64,000 nt of DNA, from contig NZ_JADOTX010000001.1 in assembly GCF_015751765.1 (NCBI RefSeq), forward strand, positions 4,402,001-4,466,000, in the 5' to 3' direction. The notes beneath the pieces were generated by a model that saw nothing but the letters and a program-made list of their open reading frames with translations, was not told where the DNA came from and searched no databases. This document shows, one piece after another, positions 52,402-61,230 of the stretch. A program made the position numbers and the translations under genes. The stretch comes from Micromonospora ureilytica. Its GTDB lineage: Bacteria; Actinomycetota; Actinomycetes; Mycobacteriales; Micromonosporaceae. Position 1 is the first letter of the stretch, and the number at the start of each line of letters is the position of its first letter.

Positions 52402-53657
52402 CCCCCAGCGAACTCGCCCCGCGGTTCTTCATCGCGGTCGCGGTCATTCTGCTCTTCTGCAAGCTGGTCTCCTGGCTCCTGGGCAAGGTGGGCCAGCCTC
52501 CCGTCGTGAGCGAGATGCTCGCCGGGGTGCTGCTCGGCCCGTCGCTGCTCGGCCTGCTCTGGCCGGGCGCCCAGGCCGCGCTCTTCCCCGCGCCGCTGCT
52601 GCCGATCCTGTACGTGGTCGGCCAGGTCGGCCTGGTGCTGTTCATGTTCCAGGCCGGGTACGCCTTCACCTCCCACCGGGTGACCGGGCTCGCGGGCACG
52701 GCGGGAGCGGTGTCGCTCGCGGGTGTCGCCGCTCCACTGGTGCTGGGGATCCTGCTGGTCCTGGGCATGGCGGGCTTCGTCCCGATCCGCGCAGACGGCG
52801 TGTCGCTCGGTGTGTCCGCGGCGTTCGTCGGTGTGGCGCTGGCGATCACGGCCTTCCCGATGCTCGCCCGGATCATCACCGAGCGCGGCCATACCGGCAC
52901 CCGCCATGGTTTGCTCGCCCTGGCCAGCGGCGCGATCGACGACATGGTCGCGTGGATCATGCTGGCCGCGGTGCTGGCGTTCGCCTCGGGCTCGGTCGGC
53001 CCGGCGCTGGTCTGCGTGGGTGGTGCGCTGCTGTTCGGGGCGGCGCTGTGGCTGGGTGGGCGGCGGGTGACCGGCTTCGTCATCGGGCTACCGGGCGATC
53101 GCGCGCGGCTGCTGGGCACCGTGGCGCTGCTCTTCCTGGTCGCCTGGTACACCGACGAGATCGGGCTCTACGCGGTCTTCGGCGCCTTCGCGGTCGGCGT
53201 GGTGATGCCGCGCTCGGAGAAGACCGACAAGGTGGTCGACACGCTGACGCCGATCGCCGCGACGGTGTTCCTGCCGCTGTTCTTCACCTACTCCGGGCTG
53301 CGCACCGAGTTCGCGCTGCTGGGCAACCTGGCCGTACTCGGCTTCGCCGCCGCGTGCGTGGCCGTGGCGATCGTCGGCAAGTTCGGTGCCTGCTGGGCCG
53401 CGGCCCGGATGCGCGGCGAGCCGAACGGCGTCGCGCTGCGCGTCGGCGCTCTCATGAACGCCCGGGGCCTGATGCAGCTGATCGCCCTGAACGTGGGACT
53501 GGAGGCGGGCATCGTGAACCCGTCGCTCTTCACGGTGCTGGTGGTGGTCGCGCTCGTCACGACACTCATGACGACGCCGCTGCTCACCTGGATCGAGCGA
53601 CGCGAGGCACGCGCTCCCGCTTCTACACCGTCGCTCGTGCCCGCCGGAACCCCGTAG
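52398..53657 (+). CDS. CPA2-family cation/proton antiporter
   Basis: 419 residues, twelve to thirteen transmembrane helices. PPVVSEMLAGVLLGPSLLG, FMFQAGYAF, AITAFPMLARIITERG and ASGAIDDMVAWIML (the paired-Asp transport site region, here D-D) are CPA2 hallmarks; RVGALMNARGLMQLIALNVG is also typical. There is no C-terminal TrkA domain. In this cluster it may export the product or protect against pH or ion stress. GTGA overlap with the P450 gene. Confidence 0.9.
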   Translation: MTPSELAPRFFIAVAVILLFCKLVSWLLGKVGQPPVVSEMLAGVLLGPSLLGLLWPGAQAALFPAPLLPILYVVGQVGLVLFMFQAGYAFTSHRVTGLAGTAGAVSLAGVAAPLVLGILLVLGMAGFVPIRADGVSLGVSAAFVGVALAITAFPMLARIITERGHTGTRHGLLALASGAIDDMVAWIMLAAVLAFASGSVGPALVCVGGALLFGAALWLGGRRVTGFVIGLPGDRARLLGTVALLFLVAWYTDEIGLYAVFGAFAVGVVMPRSEKTDKVVDTLTPIAATVFLPLFFTYSGLRTEFALLGNLAVLGFAAACVAVAIVGKFGACWAAARMRGEPNGVALRVGALMNARGLMQLIALNVGLEAGIVNPSLFTVLVVVALVTTLMTTPLLTWIERREARAPASTPSLVPAGTP

Positions 53658-53721
53658 CATGTTTGTTTGAGGAGACAAGTTTCACAGACATTAACGTTTA
53701 TCGATCTGTCACCATCGCTGT
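53658..53721 (+). promoter_or_regulatory. AT-rich spacer with likely promoter/operator of the two-component genes
   Basis: The 64 bp between the antiporter and the response regulator are much richer in A+T than the surroundings. ACAGA (53684-53688) and TCTGT (53705-53709) flank ATTAACGTTTAT, an imperfect dyad, possibly an OmpR-type site. No ribosome-binding site precedes the ATG at 53722, so the transcript may be leaderless. Confidence 0.45.
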
Positions 53722-54378
53722 ATGACTCGACTCCTGCTCGTCGAGGACGACTCGGAGCTGCGCGGCATGGTGGCCGAGACACTCACCGGCGAGGGATACG
53801 TCGTCGACCAGGCCCCCGACGGCCAGCGCGGCCTGCACCTGGGGCTCACCCGGCCGTACGACGTCATGGTGATCGACCGACGCCTACCCGCCCTCGACGG
53901 GCTGGACCTGGTCATCCGCCTGCGTTCCCGTGCGGTGCTCGCCCGGGCACTGCTGCTGACCGCGCTCGGCACCGTCGAGGACCGGGTCGCCGGCCTCGAC
54001 GCGGGCGCCGACGACTACCTGACGAAGCCCTTCGACCTGGACGAGTTGAGCGCCCGCATCCGGGCACTCTGCCGCCGGACCAGCGAGTCCGCCGAGGTGC
54101 TGCGGCTCGGATCGGGCCAGCTCGACCTCTCCGTGCGCGACGCCGTCCTGCCCGACGGCACCCGGATCGCCCTGTCCGCACGCGAGTTCGAGCTGCTGCG
54201 GGTCCTCGCGGCCCGGCCGCGCACCGTCCACTCCCGCTCCGAGCTGCGCAGCCGGGTCTTCGACGAGGCGGGCGCGGCGTCCCTGGTCGACACGTACGTC
54301 TACTACCTGCGCCGCAAGCTCGGCCGCTCGGTGATCCGGACCGTGCACGGCCTCGGCTACCGGCTGGGAACCCTGTGA
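53722..54378 (+). CDS. OmpR-family response regulator
   Basis: 218 residues. Receiver: [13 protein letters not shown], phospho-acceptor Asp in [13 protein letters not shown], and switch Thr/Lys in LLLTALG and [14 protein letters not shown]-binding winged helix: [19 protein letters not shown], then [13 protein letters not shown] and [13 protein letters not shown]. It probably controls the cluster. It overlaps the kinase gene by GTGA. Confidence 0.9.
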   Translation: MTRLLLVEDDSELRGMVAETLTGEGYVVDQAPDGQRGLHLGLTRPYDVMVIDRRLPALDGLDLVIRLRSRAVLARALLLTALGTVEDRVAGLDAGADDYLTKPFDLDELSARIRALCRRTSESAEVLRLGSGQLDLSVRDAVLPDGTRIALSAREFELLRVLAARPRTVHSRSELRSRVFDEAGAASLVDTYVYYLRRKLGRSVIRTVHGLGYRLGTL

Positions 54379-55586
54379 GCTTCGAGGACACCATGCTGCG
54401 CCGGGCCAGGGCGCGGGTCAGTCTGCTCGTCGGGCTCACCATGACGGCGCTGCTCGCCCTGGGCGCCGCCATCTCCTATGCCGCGCTGCTGCGTTACCAG
54501 CACGAACAAATCGAACGAGAGCTCAACTACGGCGCGGTCCACGGCACCATCGCAGGCCCGCCGGGCTGCAGCTGGATCATCCTGTACGACGGCAGCCGCA
54601 CCGACTCGGGCCGGAACCCGCCCCCTGCGGGCTTCCCACTACGGTCCGCCATCGACGCGGTGGCCCTCGACCGTCAGGTCCGCAGCGACAAGGTCGAACG
54701 CAACGGCACGACCTATTACGTCCGCACCCAGCCCCGCGGCACCGGGGTCGTGCAAGCGGTGTTCGACGCCCGTTTCCAGCTCGCCGACCGACGTCACCTA
54801 CTCGCCGCCTTCTTCCTCGCCGCGATTGTCGGCCTCGCCGCGGCGGTGCTCACGGGCATCACCGTGGGCCGCCGAGCCGTGGCGCCGCTCGCCGAGGCGC
54901 TCGGCCGGCAACGCCGCTTCGTCGCCGACGCCAGCCACGAGTTGCGCACCCCCATCGCCCAGGTCCACACCCGCGCCCAGATCCTGGCCCGCCGCGCCGG
55001 TGCCGACCACGCCGACTACGACCGTTTGATCGATACCACCCGCCGCCTCGGCGAGATCGTCGACGAACTCCTGCTCTCCGCCCGCCTCGCCGCCACCCCG
55101 GCTGATCGGCACCCCTCCGAGCCCGTCAACCTGACCCTCCTCGCCACCCAAGCCGTCGACTGCGAGGCCGACCGTGCCGCCGAGCAGGGCGTCCAGCTGC
55201 ACCTGTCGGTCCCGGACACTCCGATCCTCGTCCCCGGCATCGCCTCGGCCCTACGCCGCATGGTCGGCGAACTGCTCGCCAACGCCCTCACTCACACCCC
55301 GACCGGCGGCCGTATCGACGTCGCCCTGCGCACCTCCCGCCGCGGTGCGGACCTGGTGGTCACGGACAGCGGAGCTGGCTTCGACCCCGCCGACGCGGAA
55401 CACCTCTTCGACCGCTTCCACCGCGGCGCCGGGGCCAAGGACCGGCGCTTCGGTCTGGGGCTGGCTCTCCTGCGCGAGGTGGTGACCAGCCACGGCGGGA
55501 CGATCTCCACCGACAGCCGGCCCGGCGCCGGGGCGACCTTCACCGTCCGGTTACCGACGATTCCGCCACGGGCCTCCGCGGGCTGA
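54375..55586 (+). CDS. OmpR-type sensor histidine kinase
   Basis: 403 residues. Two transmembrane helices ([20 protein letters not shown] and [20 protein letters not shown]) enclose a ~95-residue extracellular sensor with a GPPGC segment. His[18 protein letters not shown] with the phospho-acceptor His. ATPase: [14 protein letters not shown] (N), [10 protein letters not shown] (G1), [13 protein letters not shown] (G2). Ends with a hairpin terminator 37 bp downstream, the right border of the cluster. Confidence 0.9.
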   Translation: MSFEDTMLRRARARVSLLVGLTMTALLALGAAISYAALLRYQHEQIERELNYGAVHGTIAGPPGCSWIILYDGSRTDSGRNPPPAGFPLRSAIDAVALDRQVRSDKVERNGTTYYVRTQPRGTGVVQAVFDARFQLADRRHLLAAFFLAAIVGLAAAVLTGITVGRRAVAPLAEALGRQRRFVADASHELRTPIAQVHTRAQILARRAGADHADYDRLIDTTRRLGEIVDELLLSARLAATPADRHPSEPVNLTLLATQAVDCEADRAAEQGVQLHLSVPDTPILVPGIASALRRMVGELLANALTHTPTGGRIDVALRTSRRGADLVVTDSGAGFDPADAEHLFDRFHRGAGAKDRRFGLGLALLREVVTSHGGTISTDSRPGAGATFTVRLPTIPPRASAG

Positions 55587-55622
55587 CTCCGACGGACGGA
55601 TGCCCCGACAAGGAGGAAAGCG

Positions 55623-55656
55623 AACGCCCTGGCCGGGTATCCCCGACCAGGGCGTT
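55623..55656. terminator. Hairpin terminator after the sensor kinase
   Basis: AACGCCCTGG (55623-55632) pairs with 55647-55656; inner CGGG pairs with CCCG. A TTT follows in the rightward direction. It separates the cluster from the leftward tRNA gene. Confidence 0.7.
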
Positions 55657-55665
55657 TCTCAAGGG

Positions 55666-55738
55666 TGGAGCCGAGGGGACTCGAACCCCTGACCCCCACA
55701 CTGCCAGTGTGGTGCGCTACCAGCTGCGCCACGGCCCC
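55666..55738 (-). tRNA. tRNA-Ala (anticodon GGC)
   Basis: The leftward strand folds into a full cloverleaf: acceptor GGGGCCG/CGGCTCC, anticodon stem CCACA/TGTGG around loop CTGGCAG (anticodon GGC), and T-arm with GGTTCGAGTCC. Discriminator A; CCA is not encoded. It reads GCC codons. Confidence 0.9.
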
Positions 55739-55826
55739 TTGCTGTTGTCCCGGTCTCCCGGGCACTGGGAAACTATACACAGACCGGCCCGCATGGTCAT
55801 CTCGCGGGGTGCCCCGCCGGGCCGGG

Positions 55827-56417
55827 TCAGTTGAGCGCCACGTCCGGCGGGAAGTGCGCCACGGCGGCCATCATCCCGCCCTGCCGGCGAAGCACCATCG
55901 GCCACAGGTCGTCGGGCCGGTCGACGAAGGCGTCCCCGGGCAGCCCGTCCAGCACGAACCAGGAGCCGTCGGCGATCTCCTGCTCCAACTGGCCGCTGCC
56001 CCAACCGGAGTAGCCGGCGAAGACACGGATGCCGCCGATGCTCTCCCGCAGCCGCTCCGGGTCGACCGAGAGGTCGATCGTGCCGACCGCCCCGGAAACC
56101 TGGTGGAAGCCCTTCACCCGGCGCATCGGGTGCCGCATCCGGGCGAGGCAGATGGCCGAGTCGGGCTGCACCGGACCGCCCTCGAAGAGCACCGCCGGGT
56201 GGCGGGCCAGGTCGCTCCAGTCACCGAGCACCTCGGCCACCGGCACCTCGGTGGCCCGGTTCAGCACCACGCCGAGCGCGCCGCCCGGCTCGTGGGCGAC
56301 CAGCAGCACCACCGTACGGTCGAAGTTCGGGTCCTTGAGCGCCGGAGTCGCGACCAGCAGCCGCCCGGTCATCGACTCCATCGCTCGTCCGCCGATCGCC
56401 TGGCCCTCTCCCTGCAT
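55827..56417 (-). CDS. YqgE/AlgH family protein
   Basis: 196 residues typical of YqgE/AlgH: GRLLVATPALKDPNFDRTVV, LLVAHEPGGALGVVLNR, VLFEGGPVQPD, RVFAGYSGWGSGQLEQEI and WPMVLRRQGGMM. The family is widely conserved but has no firmly assigned activity. The start may lie at 56417 or at a nearer ATG (MTGRLLVATP); no site decides. It lies 88 bp upstream of tRNA-Ala in the same direction. Confidence 0.85.
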   Translation of the reverse strand: MQGEGQAIGGRAMESMTGRLLVATPALKDPNFDRTVVLLVAHEPGGALGVVLNRATEVPVAEVLGDWSDLARHPAVLFEGGPVQPDSAICLARMRHPMRRVKGFHQVSGAVGTIDLSVDPERLRESIGGIRVFAGYSGWGSGQLEQEIADGSWFVLDGLPGDAFVDRPDDLWPMVLRRQGGMMAAVAHFPPDVALN

Positions 56418-56739
56418 GCCACACACCCGTCAACCGTGAGCCCGGACCGGGGGCCGGTCATCGACCGGATCCGCCCGGCGCATCGGGTTCAGCCACGCTG
56501 TCAACGCCATGCCTGGCACCATAGCCTGCGTCCTGGGTGCTGGCTAAGGTCTGACCGGCGGGTGATCAGACAGTTAAGACGAAGGGCCGTTGCACCCGAC
56601 GACACACCTCCCGGTGATCGACGGATCGGGAGCACCGACGGCCGAGAAACGCCCGAAAGGTCCGTCACATCCCGATAGATTCGGCTGATCGGGAGGGCGA
56701 CCGCGGTCGCCCCTGCCCGCGACACGGAGGCGGGTGGCG
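56418..56739. other. Divergent intergenic region
   Basis: A 322-bp stretch between the leftward YqgE gene and the rightward decarboxylase gene. Promoters of both must lie here. Short open frames have no ribosome-binding site or family likeness. GGAGG precedes the decarboxylase start; no repeat or RNA was recognised. Confidence 0.5.
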
Positions 56740-58335
56740 ATGGCAACTGTCCGGGACGCGACGTACGACGTGCTCCGCACCCTCGGTATGACCACTGTCT
56801 TCGGCAACCCCGGCTCCACCGAGGAGCCGTTCCTCCAGGACTTCCCCGCCGACTTCCACTACGTCCACGCGTTGCACGAGGCGTCGGCCGTCGCGATGGC
56901 CGACGGCTACGCCCAGGCCACCGGACTGCCCGCCCACGTCAACCTGCATACCGCCCCGGGCACCGGCAACGGCATGGGCAACCTGGTCACCGCCTGGCAC
57001 AACAAGACCCCGCTGATCGTCACCGCCGGCCAGCAGACCCGGGAGATGCTGCTCCTCGAACCCCGGCTGGCCAGCCGCCGACCCACCGAGCTTCCGCAGC
57101 CCTACGTGAAGTGGGCCTACGAGCCGGTCCGGGCGCAGGACATCCCCGCGGCGATGCTGCGGGCGTACGCGACGGCGGTGCAGCCACCGGCCGGACCGGT
57201 CTTCCTCTCCCTACCGATGGACGACTGGGACCAGCCAGCCGACCCGCCGCCCGCGCCCCGAACGGTGGCCACCCGTTTCGCACCGGACCCTGAGCGGTTG
57301 GACGAGTTCGTTCGGGTGCTGGCCGGCAGCCGCAACCCGGTGCTCGTGTACGGGCCGGGGGTGGACCGCTCCGCGAGCTGGTCGACCGCGGTCGCGCTGG
57401 CCGAGCGGCTCGCCGCGCCGGTCTGGTCGGCCCCCGCCCCCGAGCGGGCCGTGTTCCCGGAGGACCACCCGCACTTCCGCGGCGTGCTGCCGTACGCGAT
57501 CGGTCCGCTCGCCGAGGCGTTGCGCGGGCACGACACTGTGCTTGTCGTCGGCGCACCAGTGTTCCGCTACTACCCGTACGTGCCGGGTGGGCACCTGCCC
57601 GACGGCGCCCGGCTGCTGCACGTCACGGACGACCCGGACGAGGCCGCGCGAGCCCCGGTCGGTGACAGTCTGCTCAGCGACCCGGGGCTGGCCCTGGCCG
57701 CGCTTGTCGAACGGGTGCCGCCGAGCGACCGGCCACCACCCACGCGGCGGGACGCGCCGCCACCGCCGGAGGTAGGCACCCCACCGAGCGCCGACGCCCT
57801 GTTCGCGGCGCTGGCCGCGCACTGGCCGACCGACGGCGTACTGGTCCAGGAGTCACCATCCAATCTGTCCGCGCTGCGTCGTCAGCTGCGGATCACCCGC
57901 CCGGCGTCGTACTTCACGATGGCCAGCGGCGGCCTCGGCTACGGCCTGCCGGCGGCGATCGGGATCGCACTGGCCGAGCGGGACACCGGGCGTGGCCGCC
58001 CGGTGGTGGCGGTGATCGGTGACGGCTCCTTCCACTACTCGGTGCAGGCACTCTGGACGGCCGCGCGCCTGGCACTGCCGGTGGTGGTCGTGGTCCCGGT
58101 CAACCAGCAGTACGCGATCCTCAAGGCGTTCGCCGAGCTGAAGCACACTCCCGGGGTGCCCGGCCTGGACCTGCCGGGGTTGGACATCGTGGCGATCGCG
58201 GCCGGTTACGGCTGTGCCACGGAGGTGGTGGAGACCCCCGATCAGCTCGGCGCGGCGGTCGCCGCCGGGTTGCGCGCCGACCGTCCCACTGTGTTGCCGG
58301 TGCCGATCAGCACCGACGTGCCCAGCATCCTCTGA
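56740..58335 (+). CDS. mdlC: Thiamine-diphosphate enzyme, benzoylformate-decarboxylase-like
   Basis: 531 residues. TPP fold in three domains: FGNPGSTEEPFLQDFP with the catalytic Glu in the ALHEASAVAMADGYA region, the central domain with VLVYGPGVDRS, and the cofactor site VIGDGSFHYSVQALWTAARL then NQQYAILKAFAE (GDG...N). The N-P-G-S-T-E start and H-E-A-S match benzoylformate decarboxylases, which turn benzoylformate into benzaldehyde. ATG at 56740 is nine bases from GGAGG. It is monocistronic. A link to the hydroxy-acid oxidase of the nearby cluster is inferred only. Confidence 0.8.
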   Translation: MATVRDATYDVLRTLGMTTVFGNPGSTEEPFLQDFPADFHYVHALHEASAVAMADGYAQATGLPAHVNLHTAPGTGNGMGNLVTAWHNKTPLIVTAGQQTREMLLLEPRLASRRPTELPQPYVKWAYEPVRAQDIPAAMLRAYATAVQPPAGPVFLSLPMDDWDQPADPPPAPRTVATRFAPDPERLDEFVRVLAGSRNPVLVYGPGVDRSASWSTAVALAERLAAPVWSAPAPERAVFPEDHPHFRGVLPYAIGPLAEALRGHDTVLVVGAPVFRYYPYVPGGHLPDGARLLHVTDDPDEAARAPVGDSLLSDPGLALAALVERVPPSDRPPPTRRDAPPPPEVGTPPSADALFAALAAHWPTDGVLVQESPSNLSALRRQLRITRPASYFTMASGGLGYGLPAAIGIALAERDTGRGRPVVAVIGDGSFHYSVQALWTAARLALPVVVVVPVNQQYAILKAFAELKHTPGVPGLDLPGLDIVAIAAGYGCATEVVETPDQLGAAVAAGLRADRPTVLPVPISTDVPSIL

Positions 58336-58341
58336 ACCGGG

Positions 58342-59298
58342 TCAGCGCCCTCTGATCGACAGCGGGGCACCGGTGAAGACGTCCAGCACCGGCCGGGCAC
58401 CCAGCGGCGCCGCGAGGGTGACGGTGACCGGCTCCAGTTTCAGCACGGCAATGCACTCGCCGGTGGCCCGGGTGACGCCACCACCGACCACCACGACGTC
58501 CGGCCGTTCCCACACCAACGGCGTGATCCCGGTGTCACAGGCGCCGACGCCGAGCCGCACGGTCAGCCGGGCGCCGTCGACCGCTGCCATGTCCTGGGCC
58601 GCCACCAATCCGTCCGGCAGCGGCCGGGCCGGCGCGGTGGGCTCGGGTACGGGGGTGACCGCCGTCGGCGCGACGGCGAGCCGGGCCACCGGCGTGGCCA
58701 GCTCCTTGACGGTGAACAGCCAGGCCGGAACCTGCGCCACACCGCGGCTCGTGCGGACCGGCACGGCGCCGAACGTCACAGCGGTGACGGTGAGCGGGAG
58801 ACAGGCGGTCTGCGTGCTGCTCGTGGCCCACCCGTCGGGCCCTGGTTCGACTGTGGGACCGCCGGGGGTGGGCCGGCCGGGCCGCTTCGGCCGCCCAGGG
58901 CAGGGCAGTGGATCACCCTGGTCGAGCTGCCGGTACGCCTCGGCGGCGCTGACCAACGGCAGCGTCAGCCGCCCGTCCGGGAAGTGGATCTCGCCGCCCA
59001 CCCGGGTGGGCGGTATCCCGACCTGCGCGCTGTACCACCCGGCCCGGAAGGCCGCCTCGGTGTCGGGGGTGAAGCCCGGGTCACCGGTGAGCACTGTCGG
59101 ACCCTCCAACGGCACGTAGCCCGTGCGCCAGTCGGGACCGGGCCGCCACGCCTCGGCCACCTGAGCCGCCCGCTGGTCGAACGCTTCCGCGCCGGGCGTG
59201 GGGCCGCCGGGCGCGGGGCTACGCGGACCGTCGGCCGGGCCGGCACAGCCCGCGCCGAACAGAAACGGGAGTACGAGCAACAGGGCCGATCGACGCAT
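58342..59298 (-). CDS. Secreted lipoprotein of unknown function
   Basis: 318 residues. The signal peptide MRRSALLLVLPFLFGAGCAG ends in a lipobox (F-G-A-G-C), so the mature protein is lipid-anchored. The rest has no recognised domain; it is rich in Pro, Val and Thr, with a cysteine pair (CPGRPKRPG, QTACLPL) and another (GACDTGI, GECIAVL) that may form disulphides. Convergent with the decarboxylase gene (6-bp gap). Confidence 0.7.
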   Translation of the reverse strand: MRRSALLLVLPFLFGAGCAGPADGPRSPAPGGPTPGAEAFDQRAAQVAEAWRPGPDWRTGYVPLEGPTVLTGDPGFTPDTEAAFRAGWYSAQVGIPPTRVGGEIHFPDGRLTLPLVSAAEAYRQLDQGDPLPCPGRPKRPGRPTPGGPTVEPGPDGWATSSTQTACLPLTVTAVTFGAVPVRTSRGVAQVPAWLFTVKELATPVARLAVAPTAVTPVPEPTAPARPLPDGLVAAQDMAAVDGARLTVRLGVGACDTGITPLVWERPDVVVVGGGVTRATGECIAVLKLEPVTVTLAAPLGARPVLDVFTGAPLSIRGR

Positions 59299-59343
59299 GT
59301 ACGGTTCGACGCCTCCGCCGACCGGCCGGTTCCCGACCCGGGT

Positions 59344-59850
59344 TCAGGTTTCGCCACCCAGATCCGTCTGGTACGCCTCCCAGAGCAGGTCGGCGCCACG
59401 CCGCCGATGCCGGGCCAACCTCCGCAGCAGGTGCCCGGCCCGATGCCGCAGTTCGTCGGGGGGCGCCTCGGACCGCTCGGCGATCTGCTGGACCGCCAGG
59501 ATCGCGGCGACGATCGCCGCGTGCTCCCGGGTCAGCAGCCGCACGCCGTGGTCCAGTCGCGGCGACTGGGTGAGCAACTCCCGGTAGAGGCCGCTGGGTC
59601 CTTCGGTGACCCGGACGTGCTCGGCGAAGCCCTGGCGCACCGGACGCAGCCGAAGGAGGACGTCTTCGCGCCAGCGCGGCCCGGTGGTGACGGAGACGGC
59701 CCGGCCGAGGGCGTGCACGTCACCGGCGAGGCCGGCCGGGCGCGGCTCGCCGGGTAGACCGATGGAGTGTGGGTCGGCGGGGAGCCCCGCCGGATGCGCG
59801 ACGCGTGGTCGGGCGACGACTGACGGCTGCTGGACCGGACCGGTGACCAT
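59344..59850 (-). CDS. Hypothetical helical protein
   Basis: 168 residues. The first ~45 are Pro/Gly/His-rich and disordered-looking; the remainder is helical (RWREDVLLRLRPVRQGFAEH; REHAAIVAAILAVQQIAER; LRHRAGHLLRRLARHRRRGA), loosely like a hemerythrin-type bundle but without a full ligand set. GGGAGG lies before the ATG. It sits 45 bp upstream of the lipoprotein gene in the same direction. Confidence 0.6.
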   Translation of the reverse strand: MVTGPVQQPSVVARPRVAHPAGLPADPHSIGLPGEPRPAGLAGDVHALGRAVSVTTGPRWREDVLLRLRPVRQGFAEHVRVTEGPSGLYRELLTQSPRLDHGVRLLTREHAAIVAAILAVQQIAERSEAPPDELRHRAGHLLRRLARHRRRGADLLWEAYQTDLGGET

Positions 59851-60001
59851 GGCACCTCCCGCGCGGCGCTGCTACCCCATACCGCGATGGTGAGCCTGCC
59901 CGGCCCGCCCTGTCCAGGGTCCTGGATCGCCTCATCTGCCCCGTTGCACCCACTGACCCCACCAGCCGCACTGATCCGGCCCAGGACGCCGTGCAGCCGC
60001 G

Positions 60002-60679
60002 TCAGTCGGTCGACGGGCGCTCCGCCATGCGGTGCAGGTGGTCGACCACGGCGTGCGCGTCACCGTCCCGCCCGTCGCCCGGTCGAGCCGTCGTGATCGC
60101 CTCGGCCAGCGCCCGCAGCTCGGACGGCGGCAGGCTGGGCAGCCCCATGCCGCGCAGTGGGATGGTGACTCCCCGCGTACTCCCCGGGTCGGTCACGAGG
60201 ATTGCCCGCACCTGCGGTCCACCGGCCGGACCATCGTCGTCCGCCTCGCGGTATGACACCGCGCCCGACTCGACCCGGGCGGTGGCGAGGTCGACGGTGC
60301 GGGTGCGCAGCGCACCGCGTACGCGCACTCGGCTGCCGTCCAGCCAGGCTGCCGTACGGAGCACCCGCAGCACCAGGTAGAGGCCGAGCAGGACGAAGGG
60401 CAGGCCGCACAGGCCGATGAACGGGCTGGGACCGGGCTGGTTCGGGTCAGCGGAGTCCCGTAGCCCGGACGGCAGCAACCCCGGTGGCAGGTCGCGAGCC
60501 TCCTCATAGGAGGCGAACGCGTCGCCCGGGCCGGTCAGCCGGCGCAGCAGCCCGTCGGCGAAGAGCGGCAACGCCACGAATGCCGCGCCGACGGCCGCGA
60601 GGAGGACGCCCGCCACCACCGCCGCGACGCGCTGGCCGGGCGACGCGCCGACCGACAGGCGTAGCTCCTGGTTGGTCAC
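60002..60679 (-). CDS. Two-helix membrane protein, PH-like
   Basis: 225 residues. Two transmembrane helices (VAAVVAGVLLAAVGAAFVALPLF; PFIGLCGLPFVLLGLYLVLRVL) separated by a ~50-residue loop, then a cytoplasmic beta-rich domain (AWLDGSRVRVRGALRTRTVDLATA...AILVTDPGSTRGVTIPL) in the manner of bacterial PH domains. Function unknown. GTG at 60679; it ends the core block to the left of ssrA. Confidence 0.65.
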   Translation of the reverse strand: MTNQELRLSVGASPGQRVAAVVAGVLLAAVGAAFVALPLFADGLLRRLTGPGDAFASYEEARDLPPGLLPSGLRDSADPNQPGPSPFIGLCGLPFVLLGLYLVLRVLRTAAWLDGSRVRVRGALRTRTVDLATARVESGAVSYREADDDGPAGGPQVRAILVTDPGSTRGVTIPLRGMGLPSLPPSELRALAEAITTARPGDGRDGDAHAVVDHLHRMAERPSTD

Positions 60680-60709
60680 AGGGGGCAGCGTAAGACCCTC
60701 CCGACACAA

Positions 60710-60743
60710 CGAAGCGCCCCGGCTGGTGGGCCGGGGCGCTTCG
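60710..60743 (-). terminator. Terminator of ssrA
   Basis: A perfect 14-bp stem (60710-60723 with 60730-60743) closes a six-base loop and is followed leftward by TTGTGT. It begins eight bases after the tmRNA 3' end. Confidence 0.85.
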
Positions 60744-60750
60744 TTCGAGG

Positions 60751-61126
60751 TGGTGGAGGTGCCGGGAATCGAACCCGGGTCCTTCGCCGGTTTGTCAGGG
60801 CTTCTCCGAGCGCAGCTCGCTGTGCCTCTACTCGGCCCCACCGCTCACGCGAGCAAGTTGGTGTGACGGGCCCAGTCGCTGATTAATCTCGCCGCACGGA
60901 CCCCGCGACCGGGTCCGGTTGGCCAGCCTCCTAGCTGATGCCGGCTACTGGGACGAAGGCGTTCCCAGACCGACAGACTTAGCTACTCGCCTCAGGCGGC
61001 GAGAGCGAAGTCAGCGCGATTGTTATTGGCGCTTATAAAGTTCCGACGACCGATTCTCGAGACGACGTCGGCTTCCTCGGCTCGCTTCCCCTGTCGCTGC
61101 GTACGAAGTCGAAACCAGTCACCCCC
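60751..61126 (-). ncRNA. ssrA: tmRNA
   Basis: The leftward RNA of ~376 nt begins GGGGGTGACTGGTTTCGACT and ends GGTTCGATTCCCGG...CACCTCCACCA, so its ends form the tRNA-like acceptor (GGGGGTG with CACCTCC) and CCA is encoded. The tag reading frame ends ANNNRADFALAA then TGA (stop at 60992-60994), with the LAA degradation signal. Pseudoknot-rich sequence fills the rest. It rescues stalled ribosomes with SmpB, whose gene lies about 100 bp upstream. Confidence 0.95.
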
Positions 61127-61230
61127 TCGACAGACCGCCGATGTGGCGGCACTGACAAGACTAACGCCTGGCGCAACAGCTTTCATCCCGAGCCCCGGGC
61201 CGACACACCGACCCGGACAAACAGGATGAA

